A stretch of 64,000 bases of DNA. It comes from Gemmatimonadota bacterium. Its GTDB lineage: Bacteria; Gemmatimonadota; Gemmatimonadetes; Longimicrobiales; Gaopeijiaceae. A program made the position numbers and the translations under genes. The notes beneath the pieces were generated by a model that was not told where the DNA came from, ran no database searches, and was given only the letters and a program-made list of their open reading frames with translations. Location: positions 1 through 64,000 of the forward strand of contig JAJDNC010000010.1 in NCBI GenBank assembly GCA_022340865.1. Reading direction: 5' to 3'. Positions within the stretch are counted from its first letter, which is position 1. Every line of letters starts with the position of its first letter. Positions 26,770-33,373 of this stretch are shown one piece after another.

Positions 26770-27429
26770 TCAGGCCTCAGCCGGCTTGAAGGCATTCCAC
26801 ACCGACTCCCCCAGCATCCAGAACAGCGCACCGAAACCGATCACCGGCAGGAACATCACGAAGGCGAGTCCGATCAGTGGGGCGGCGACGAGGCCCACCA
26901 GAATCTCGAGCGCCTTCCTCAGCCGGCTCTTGTGGACCACCTCGGGCTGCGGCGCGGCCTGCGGTGTGTCCTCGATGGCGGCAACCGCCGGCGCTTCCGT
27001 CACGACCGTCGCTACTTCGGGTGCGGCGGCGACGGGCGCGGCCTTCGGCGTCGGATCCAGCTTGAGATGCATCGCGGCGGTAACCACGGCAGCGAGCGTC
27101 TCGGGGCTGATGGGCTTGTTCAGGTACTCGAACGCTCCGAGCTCCCGCACCCGCCGCTCCACCACCTCGTTGCCGTAGCCGGTCAGCAGGATGAAACGGG
27201 TCTCGGGGTGACGGTCGTGGAGCCACTCCAGAAGCTGGATGCCGTCGAGACCCGGCATCTTGAGGTCGGAGACGACCACGTCCACTGGAGTCCTGTTGAG
27301 CTCATCGATGGCCTTGCTGCCGTCCTCCGCCGTGGTAACGTCGAAGCCGTGCTCGGAGAGGAGTCGGTCCCAGCTCATCCGGACTCCCTCTTCGTCGTCA
27401 ACGAACAACACCTTGTTGTACGGGCTCAT
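26770..27429 (-). CDS. Receiver domain with a C-terminal membrane anchor
   Basis: 219 residues. A complete receiver at 1-120 (VLFVDDEEGVRMSW, phospho-Asp in VVVSDLKMPGLDG, FILLTGYG, FEYLNKPIS) is followed by an Ala/Pro/Val-rich flexible linker about 125-165. The last 50 residues are strongly hydrophobic (ILVGLVAAPLIGLAFVMFLP, VIGFGALFWMLG) and end in a short charged tail. The hydrophobic part could be one long or two short membrane spans. No DNA-binding or enzymatic output is present. The ATG has GAGGAGGTG just upstream. It lies 25 bases before the 15-heme cytochrome gene, suggesting a phosphorylation-dependent partner of a membrane complex. Confidence 0.88.
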   Translation of the reverse strand: MSPYNKVLFVDDEEGVRMSWDRLLSEHGFDVTTAEDGSKAIDELNRTPVDVVVSDLKMPGLDGIQLLEWLHDRHPETRFILLTGYGNEVVERRVRELGAFEYLNKPISPETLAAVVTAAMHLKLDPTPKAAPVAAAPEVATVVTEAPAVAAIEDTPQAAPQPEVVHKSRLRKALEILVGLVAAPLIGLAFVMFLPVIGFGALFWMLGESVWNAFKPAEA

Positions 27430-27475
27430 ATCACACCTCCTCGGGCATTCACCCGCGGGTTCTCACCTATCGAGG

Positions 27476-27877
27476 TCACGAGGCGATCCATTGGGTTCGC
27501 TCCGTCAGCCGATCCACCGTCGAGGCCAGCCGATCTCCCGTATCCGGAGATCCGTTCCAGAGCAGGTCCACACCGCAGGAAGTGAGGTACTCGGCGATGA
27601 GCAGGGGCAGCTGGTCGTCGAGGACCGCCACCTTCTGCATGCACGGATACTCGACGCTCATGCGTCCCAGCACCGCCAGGAGCACCCCCTTCGGGTGCGA
27701 ACAGAAGTTGACGACCAGGACCGCGACGGAAGAGAGCGGGCGCTCCCGAACCAGCTCGGCGACGCTGGCATAGCACGCCGCCTTGTCCGATCCGTGGCAC
27801 ATCTTCGCGGCCAGGGAATCCGCCGCCTCTTTGGGGTCGGAGACCACGACCGTCGCTCCTTCGTGCCGTGTCCTCAC
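27476..27877 (-). CDS. Unknown cysteine-rich protein, first gene of the cytochrome operon
   Basis: 133 residues, not recognised. The GTG at 27875-27877 has AGGAGG seven bases upstream. The sequence alternates strands and helices (TVVVSDPKEAADSLA, VAVLVVNFCSHPKG, KVAVLDDQLPLLIAEYL, VDLLWNG, DRLASTVDRLTE) and could be a receiver-like alpha/beta fold, but without a phospho-acceptor. It has five cysteines (in AKMCHG, KAACYA, VNFCSH, EYPCMQ, LTSCGV), many for a cytoplasmic protein of this size, so redox or metal sensing is conceivable. Position directly behind the candidate sigma-54 promoter supports a role linked to the cytochrome. Confidence 0.75.
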   Translation of the reverse strand: MRTRHEGATVVVSDPKEAADSLAAKMCHGSDKAACYASVAELVRERPLSSVAVLVVNFCSHPKGVLLAVLGRMSVEYPCMQKVAVLDDQLPLLIAEYLTSCGVDLLWNGSPDTGDRLASTVDRLTERTQWIAS

Positions 27878-28210
27878 CGTCGTACCTCCTGCGGCCTCCG
27901 GGGCCGCCGCTCGGGTGCGCTGGCCTCGCCAGCGTCCGACTCTGGTAGAAGGCAAGGGGCGTGCCGTATTTGTGCCAAAAGGTGCAATTCGTATAATCTA
28001 TTGTACGACAACGAGTTACCGCGTACTATCACACTCGTGGTCATGGCACGCGGAGGGCCCGACTGTATAACGACCGCATACACCCGGGATACTCCGGAGC
28101 GGCGTGGCCCGCGGTGATGAGGGCCCCGATGCCGCGCCCGGCAAGGGGATCGGGCTGTTGGAGGGTGAAACGAGGGGGGTGTATGCGTCACGCATACGTT
28201 TTTGGGAGGC
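27878..28210. other. Regulatory intergenic region with palindromes
   Basis: 333 bases without a supported protein gene, unusually AT-rich around 27965-28035. Besides the sigma-54 candidate it holds CGTATAATCTATTGTACG at 27990-28007, an 18-base imperfect palindrome, and GTATGCGT-C-ACGCATAC at 28181-28197, a perfect palindrome with 8-base arms. Both could bind the neighbouring activator. On the plus strand the first palindrome contains a perfect TATAAT (27992-27997), and the second is followed by GTTTTT, so a short plus-strand transcript is also possible. Confidence 0.5.
27956..27980 (-). promoter_or_regulatory. Candidate sigma-54 (-24/-12) promoter of the cytochrome operon
   Basis: On the minus strand TTGGCAC (27978-27972) gives a full -24 element. 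GG (27976-27975) and GC (27964-27963) are separated by exactly ten bases, as sigma-54 promoters require. The -12 box reads CGGCA rather than TTGCA, so the match is partial. It is about 80 bases before the first gene at 27877, and the next gene upstream encodes a sigma-54 activator. Confidence 0.5.
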
Positions 28211-29677
28211 TCAGGACCCCGCGCCGTCGCCCCCGCCGTCCTCGTCGTCCCCTTCGCCACGGCCGGGGGTGGTGATGCCGTGCTTGCGCATGAGCGCGTG
28301 GAGGTTCGGGCGGGCCATGCCCACGTCGCGGGCCGCCTGTGAGACGTTCCATCCCGAGCGGCGCAGGGCCTTGAGCACGAAGAGCCGCTCGATGCGATCC
28401 ACGGATTCGGCCCGCAGCTCCTGTTTCCGCTGGGCAAGCGTGGCGGCGTCGTCGGGGACGTCGCTCCACTCCGCCGACGGGCTCTCGGGCCCGGCGGGGA
28501 TGGCGCCCAGGTCGATGTTCGGACCGTCGGCGAGGAGCACCGCACGCTCCATGGCGTGCTCGAGCTCGCGCACGTTGCCGGGCCAATCGTGGGCCTCGAG
28601 GACGGACATGGCACGGGGCGTGATGGTGTCGATCCGCTTTCCGAACTCCTCCGCGTAGCGCTGCACGAAATGGTGGGCGAGGAGCGGGATCTCCTCCGGT
28701 CGCTCCCGCAGCGGGGGCAGCCGGATCGTGAAGACGCTCAGGCGATAGAAGAGGTCCTCGCGGAACGTTCCCTCGTCCACCAGCTCCTGGAGGTTCCGGT
28801 TGGTGGCGGCGACGAGGCGCACGTCCACGGGAACGGCCTTGTCGGAGCCCACCGGACGTACCTCCCGCTCCTGGATCAGGCGTAGAAGGCTCCCCTGCAC
28901 CTGGGGCGAGATCGTGCTGATCTCGTCCAGGAAGAGCGTTCCCCCCCGGGCGGTCTCCGCCAGGCCCTTGCGGTCCTTCACCGCGCCGGTGAAGGCGCCG
29001 CGCACGTGGCCGAAGAGCTCGGACTCGAGGAGCGACTCGGAAAGCGACGCGCAGTCGGCCACCACGAAGGGCCCGTCCTTGCGAGCGCTGTTGTAGTGGA
29101 TGGCGCGAGCGATGACGTCCTTGCCGGTCCCGGTCTCGCCCGTGATGAGCACCGTGCTGTTCGTGGGCGCCACCCGCCCCACGAGCTGCATGACCTTGCG
29201 CATGGGGGCGGAGGAGCAGATCACGTTGCCGATGCTGTGCCGCGTCTCCAGCTCGGAGCGCAGGCGGCGGGTGAGATCGACGAGCTGCTTGCGCTCGAGC
29301 GCGCGCGCGGTGGCCACCAGGAGCTGGGGTGGGCTCACCGGCTTCTCGAGGTAGTCGAAGGCGCCGAGCTTGATGGCCTCCACCGCGGTCTCGATGGTGG
29401 CGTACCCCGTGACGATGAGGACCTCCGTCTCCGGCGAGACGTCCCGTGCCGCCCTGAGCAGCTCGATGCCGTCCATCTCGGGCATCTTGATGTCGAGGAG
29501 GAGGAGGTCGAAGGCCTCCTTGCGCAGGAGGTCGAGCGCCGCGTGCGGGGAGGTGGACGTGGAGACCTCGTACCCTTCGTCGGTGAGCACTCTCCGGATG
29601 CTCTCGCAGACGACCTCCTCGTCGTCCACGGCCAGCACGCGTGGTGGCTCGAGCCAGGTCCGGTCGTCGTCGCTCAT
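28211..29677 (-). CDS. NtrC-type sigma-54-dependent response regulator
   Basis: 488 residues. Receiver 1-125 (VLAVDDEEVVCESI, phospho-Asp in LLLLDIKMPEMDG, DYLEKPVS). AAA+ domain about 150-390 with Walker A GETGTGKD, the sigma-54 contact loop GAFTGA in HVRGAFTGAVKDRKG, Walker B GGTLFLDEIS and the arginine region FREDLFYRLSVF. Fis-type helix-turn-helix at about 445-475 (RSGWNVSQAARDVGMARPNLHALMRKH). It activates RpoN-dependent promoters after phosphorylation. The ATG overlaps the kinase stop (ATGA). The likely target is the operon beginning at 27877, behind a -24/-12 candidate. Confidence 0.95.
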   Translation of the reverse strand: MSDDDRTWLEPPRVLAVDDEEVVCESIRRVLTDEGYEVSTSTSPHAALDLLRKEAFDLLLLDIKMPEMDGIELLRAARDVSPETEVLIVTGYATIETAVEAIKLGAFDYLEKPVSPPQLLVATARALERKQLVDLTRRLRSELETRHSIGNVICSSAPMRKVMQLVGRVAPTNSTVLITGETGTGKDVIARAIHYNSARKDGPFVVADCASLSESLLESELFGHVRGAFTGAVKDRKGLAETARGGTLFLDEISTISPQVQGSLLRLIQEREVRPVGSDKAVPVDVRLVAATNRNLQELVDEGTFREDLFYRLSVFTIRLPPLRERPEEIPLLAHHFVQRYAEEFGKRIDTITPRAMSVLEAHDWPGNVRELEHAMERAVLLADGPNIDLGAIPAGPESPSAEWSDVPDDAATLAQRKQELRAESVDRIERLFVLKALRRSGWNVSQAARDVGMARPNLHALMRKHGITTPGRGEGDDEDGGGDGAGS

Positions 29678-31344
29678 GTCTTTCTTCTTTCTGTATGTGC
29701 CGTGCCGCTGGATGCCGCGGAATCCGTGGAAGCCTCCGTGCCCGGCTCCGAGACGGGGAGCAGGATGGTGAACTCCGTCCAGCTTCGGCCGTCGCTCTCC
29801 ACGAGAATAGTGCCGCGGTAGCTGCGCACGAGCCCCAGGGAGACCGACAGACCGAGCCCCGAGCCCTTGCCCACGGGCTTCGTGGTGAAGAACGGGTCGA
29901 AGACCCTTGTCAGGGCCTCCGGGGGGATCCCCGTTCCGGTGTCGCGCACCACGGTACGCACGAGCTTCGCTCCCGCGTGCGGTGGTAGCGACGCAAGATT
30001 CGCGTATGCCCTCCGCTCCACCACGTCGGCGGTGACGGACAGCGCGCCCCCTTCCGGCATCGCCTGCACCGCGTTCATGACCAGGTTGACGAACACCTGC
30101 ATGAGCTGGACAGGGTTGGCCTCCACCGTGGGAAGGTCGTCGGGGATGGATGTGTCCGCCTCGATGAACCCGTTCTGGATCTCCACCTTCACCAGGTCGA
30201 GGGCGCCGGCCACGGCTTTCGCGATGTGACAGGGCTCGACGGTGGGCTCCTGGGACTGCTTCCGGGAGTAATCCAGGAGTTGGCGGATGATGGCGGCGCA
30301 GCGATTCGCCTCCCGCTCGATCATGCGCAGGTCGTCCTGGGCGGGGGAATCCTCCGGGATGGCCTTCTTCACCAGGTGCGTGAAGGTGATGATGGCCATG
30401 AGCGGGCTGTTCAGCTCGTGGGCGATGCCGGCCGCCACGAGCCCCACCGAGGAGAGCTTCTCCGCCTGCACCACCTGGAACTGGGCGTCCTGCAGCTCCA
30501 TGGCCTTCTGCGAGACCTTCTCCTCCAGGGAGCTGGCCCACCGCTCCAGATGGCTGCGGGAGCTGTTGAGGCTCTCCACCATCTCGTTGAAGGACGTGGC
30601 CAGGATGCCGATCTCCCGTGCCGTGCCCCGGGGCACCTCAAGGCCGGGATCGCCGACGGCCATGCGGCGCGTGGCCGCCACGATGGTGTTCACCGGCCGG
30701 CGTACGCTGGCCCACACGATGAGGAAGAGAATGCCCGTGATCAGAGCCACGGCGACCAGAGAGACGCTGAAGGCGTTCCAGCTCGCACGGGAGATGCGAG
30801 CCTCGGCGGGCTGCAGCGACATGGCCACGTCGAGGACGCCGAGGACGGGCTTGTCCTTGGGGGAGGCGTGGCAGTGGGCGCCCTGGCACCCCACCTGGTT
30901 GGGGATGGCCCGCATGGTGGCCAGCACCTGATGCCCGTTCGCATCCGTGTAGATGCGCCTGCGATGCAGGGAGTCCGGCACGGCGTGTCCGGTGTGGCAG
31001 GTCTGGCACTCCCGGTCGTTCATGTCCAGGGTCTGTCCCACCTCGTTGGGGTGGGACGAGAAGGAGATGTGCCCCTGCTTGTTGAAGATACGGATGTCCT
31101 CGATGCCCTGCTGGCGGCCCACCGAGGTCACCATCTCACGGATGGCGTCCCGGGCGTTGACCCGCATCTCCTGCTCCATGGCGAGCTGGATGGTCTCCGC
31201 CAGGTTCTCCGAGCCCCGGATCGTCTCCTGGAACGCGTTCTCGCGCTGTGTACGGATCAGCTGCCAGGAGAGCGCGGCCACGCTGATGAGGGCGAAGAAG
31301 CCCGCGGGGAGCGCGATGCGCGTACTCAGCGACCGCAGGGGCAC
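29674..31344 (-). CDS. Heme-c-containing membrane sensor histidine kinase
   Basis: 556 residues, GTG start with GGGAGGAA just upstream. TM1 about 10-28. The periplasmic sensor about 30-185 carries two cytochrome-type heme sites: CQTCH at 113-117 and CQGAHCH (a CX4CH variant) at 153-159. TM2 about 190-212, HAMP about 215-265, coiled coil, HisKA with GIAHELNSPL, and HATPase with FVNLVMNAVQAM, DTGTGIPP and GKGSGLGLSVSLG. Covalent heme in the periplasm suggests sensing of redox state, oxygen or NO. It is translationally coupled to the sigma-54 regulator. A possible -10 TAGAAT lies at 31375-31380. Confidence 0.92.
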   Translation of the reverse strand: MPLRSLSTRIALPAGFFALISVAALSWQLIRTQRENAFQETIRGSENLAETIQLAMEQEMRVNARDAIREMVTSVGRQQGIEDIRIFNKQGHISFSSHPNEVGQTLDMNDRECQTCHTGHAVPDSLHRRRIYTDANGHQVLATMRAIPNQVGCQGAHCHASPKDKPVLGVLDVAMSLQPAEARISRASWNAFSVSLVAVALITGILFLIVWASVRRPVNTIVAATRRMAVGDPGLEVPRGTAREIGILATSFNEMVESLNSSRSHLERWASSLEEKVSQKAMELQDAQFQVVQAEKLSSVGLVAAGIAHELNSPLMAIITFTHLVKKAIPEDSPAQDDLRMIEREANRCAAIIRQLLDYSRKQSQEPTVEPCHIAKAVAGALDLVKVEIQNGFIEADTSIPDDLPTVEANPVQLMQVFVNLVMNAVQAMPEGGALSVTADVVERRAYANLASLPPHAGAKLVRTVVRDTGTGIPPEALTRVFDPFFTTKPVGKGSGLGLSVSLGLVRSYRGTILVESDGRSWTEFTILLPVSEPGTEASTDSAASSGTAHTERRKT

Positions 31345-31467
31345 GATTCCTCCCGATAGTGGCGGGGGAGGGTCATTCTACCACAATTGGAGCGTCGCCC
31401 CGGCCGGAGGGAAGGTCAAGCCGGGAAATCCCCTACGTGGAGGTCGGGCTTCGCTTTCGGCGGCGAT

Positions 31468-32325
31468 TCACGCCCCCGGGGGCACCTCGCTCAGGATCCG
31501 CCGATAGGCCGCCAGGTGTCCCAGCGCCTCGGTCTCGCGTCCGCGGGCCTCACACAGGCGTGACGCGTTGAAGTGCGCCACGCCCAGCTCCGGATCCAGG
31601 CGGAGCGCGAGCTCGTACGCCTCCAGGGCATCCGCCTCCCGGCCACGATCCTCCAGCACGACGCCCAGGTTGAACGACGCGCGCGCGCTGCCCGGATCGG
31701 CCTCGAGGGCGGCGCGGTAGTGGGCCTCTGCCTTGTCCAGGTCGCCGGCCTCGTGGAGGAGGCGCCCGAGGTTCAGGTGCGCCTCGGCGTGCCGGGGGTC
31801 CAGCTCCAGGGCTCGCCCGTAGGCCTCCCGGGCGCGCCGGGGGTCGGATCCCTCCAGGTCGACGCCGGCGTCGTACCACTCCTCCGCGGTGGGGGAGGGG
31901 GGCGCGTCGGGGGCGGGGGCGGGCGCCAAGGGCTCGGCGGAGGGCGCGGCCGCCGAGGGCTCCGGGCCGCCTTCCGCCGCCTCCAGGTCCATCAGCATCT
32001 GCCCCGAGCCGGGGTCCCACACCCGCCCTTCGTCACGCACCAGGATACGGCTTCCCGACGCGCTCAGGTGCACCGCGCTCAGAGCGCGGCCGTTGGGCAG
32101 CTGTTCGCGCAGCTTCTCCAGTGTCTGCCTGACCCGCCGCGCCGGCACGTCCGCCCTCAGGAGCTCGCGGGCCGAGCGCAACACCGCGACGTCCGTGAAG
32201 GAGAAGTAGTACGCACCCCGGGGGCCGCGTGCGGGGGTGAGGAGCCCGGCACGGGTCCAGGAGAGGATCGTGGAGGTCGGCAGGCCCAGGACCTCCGACA
32301 CCTCGTGGGTGGTGTAGCCTGTCAC
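31468..32325 (-). CDS. MerR-type HTH protein with TPR repeats
   Basis: 285 residues from GTG 32325; a GTG at 32412 would overlap Ku by 68 bases and adds only low-complexity sequence. Residues 1-75 are a MerR-like winged helix (YTTHEVSEVLGLPTSTILSW, DVAVLRSARELL). A Pro/Ala-rich linker at about 105-165 leads to four TPR units of about 34 residues (DPRRAREAYGRALELDPRHA, EAHLNLGRLLHEAGDLDKAE). It probably binds DNA and a protein partner. It immediately follows the Ku gene (19 bases from the Ku stop to GTG 32325), so a link to DNA end joining is possible but not shown. Confidence 0.85.
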   Translation of the reverse strand: MTGYTTHEVSEVLGLPTSTILSWTRAGLLTPARGPRGAYYFSFTDVAVLRSARELLRADVPARRVRQTLEKLREQLPNGRALSAVHLSASGSRILVRDEGRVWDPGSGQMLMDLEAAEGGPEPSAAAPSAEPLAPAPAPDAPPSPTAEEWYDAGVDLEGSDPRRAREAYGRALELDPRHAEAHLNLGRLLHEAGDLDKAEAHYRAALEADPGSARASFNLGVVLEDRGREADALEAYELALRLDPELGVAHFNASRLCEARGRETEALGHLAAYRRILSEVPPGA

Positions 32326-32344
32326 GCGCGGGACGGGCGGCGGC

Positions 32345-33208
32345 TCAGCCGGATGCGGCCTTCCCCCGCGACGACTTTCCCGAGGACTTCTTGGTGGTTC
32401 GCTTTCCGGCACGGGTCGCTGGCTTGCGGGCCGCGTCGCTGTCGGCCAGGGAGGCCTTGAGGGCGGCCATGAGGTCGATGATCTGCGTCTTCGACTCCTC
32501 GGCGGGCGCGGCGGTGATCTCCTGCCCGGCGATCTTCTTCTCGATGAGCTCGAGGGTCTTCTCGTACACGTCGTCCTTGTATGTCAGGGGGTCGAACTCG
32601 TCGGAGGCCGCCTGGTCGATGAGCTGGGTGGCGAGCTTCAGCTCGGCCTCGTCGACCTCGCCGTCCTCCAGCGGGACCTCGTCGAAGCTCCGGATCTCGT
32701 CGGCGTAGTAGAGCTGCTCCAGGAGCAGCCCGTCCTGGTGGGGACGGATCATCACCAGGTACTCCTTGCCGCGGGTGGCATGCTTGGCGATGGCCACCCG
32801 CTCCGTCGCGCGGAGCGCCGCGGAGAGCAGCCTGTACGCCCGCGCCCCGCCTTTGTCTGGACCCAGATAGTAGGCCTTGTTGAAGTAGAGGCGGTCCACA
32901 CGGTCGGCGGGAACGAAGCTGACGATGTCGATGGAGTCGGACTTGGGCGCCTCCACGACCTTGAGCTCCTCGTCGTCGAAGAGCACGTACTGGCCCTTGG
33001 CGAACTCGTACCCCTTCACGATGTCCTCCCGGGGCACCACCACGTCGTCCGTGGGGCAGATGTACTGCTGGCGCACGCGGGTGCCGCACTCCTTGTGGAT
33101 CATGTTGAAGGAGATGCGGCGCGCGGACTCGCCGGTGGAGTAGAGCTTGACCGGCAGAGAGACGAGCCCGAAGGCGATGGTGGACGTACCGATGGCGCGG
33201 GAGGGCAT
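32345..33208 (-). CDS. ku: Ku protein of non-homologous end joining
   Basis: 287 residues, the usual size for bacterial Ku. The core starts MPSRAIGTSTIAFGLVSLPV, followed by SFNMIHKECGTRVRQQYIC, DEELKVVEAPKSDSIDIVSF, KAYYLGPDKGG and RGKEYLVMIRPHQDGLLLEQL. The tail after about 250 is Lys/Ser-rich (AGKRTTKKSSGKSSRGKAAS), typical of the DNA-bridging extension. Ku homodimers bind broken ends and recruit LigD, which is encoded about 10 kb away at 43856. No Shine-Dalgarno precedes the ATG; a palindrome of the LexA type lies 6 bases upstream. Confidence 0.96.
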   Translation of the reverse strand: MPSRAIGTSTIAFGLVSLPVKLYSTGESARRISFNMIHKECGTRVRQQYICPTDDVVVPREDIVKGYEFAKGQYVLFDDEELKVVEAPKSDSIDIVSFVPADRVDRLYFNKAYYLGPDKGGARAYRLLSAALRATERVAIAKHATRGKEYLVMIRPHQDGLLLEQLYYADEIRSFDEVPLEDGEVDEAELKLATQLIDQAASDEFDPLTYKDDVYEKTLELIEKKIAGQEITAAPAEESKTQIIDLMAALKASLADSDAARKPATRAGKRTTKKSSGKSSRGKAASG

Positions 33209-33214
33209 AGTGAA

Positions 33215-33230
33215 GTGAACATATGTTCAC
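33215..33230 (-). promoter_or_regulatory. LexA/SOS-box-like palindrome upstream of ku
   Basis: GTGAACATATGTTCAC is a perfect 16-base palindrome containing GAAC-N4-GTTC, the core of the Gram-positive and actinobacterial LexA box. It ends 6 bases before the Ku ATG. TATGTT within it could be the -10 of a leaderless transcript, so a bound repressor would block the promoter. Confidence 0.6.
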
Positions 33231-33373
33231 GCCTGCCGGGGATGCAATGAGGACGGCGGAGAACCCAGGTAGTGGGGTCGGAGCGGTGGCGGGGCCGGCG
33301 CGAGCCGGCGCGGGGTAGGAACGCCCGCCGCAGCCGACTTGCATCCCGGCACTCCGGCTTCCTTCTTGTCCTG

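Noticed and set aside
28043..28117. Small plus-strand peptide gene (24 codons) in the regulatory gap
   Set aside because: No ribosome site, no compositional signal and no recognisable sequence.
31468..32412. HTH-TPR protein starting at GTG 32412
   Set aside because: It would overlap Ku by 68 bases and add only low-complexity residues; GTG 32325 sits right before the conserved helix-turn-helix.
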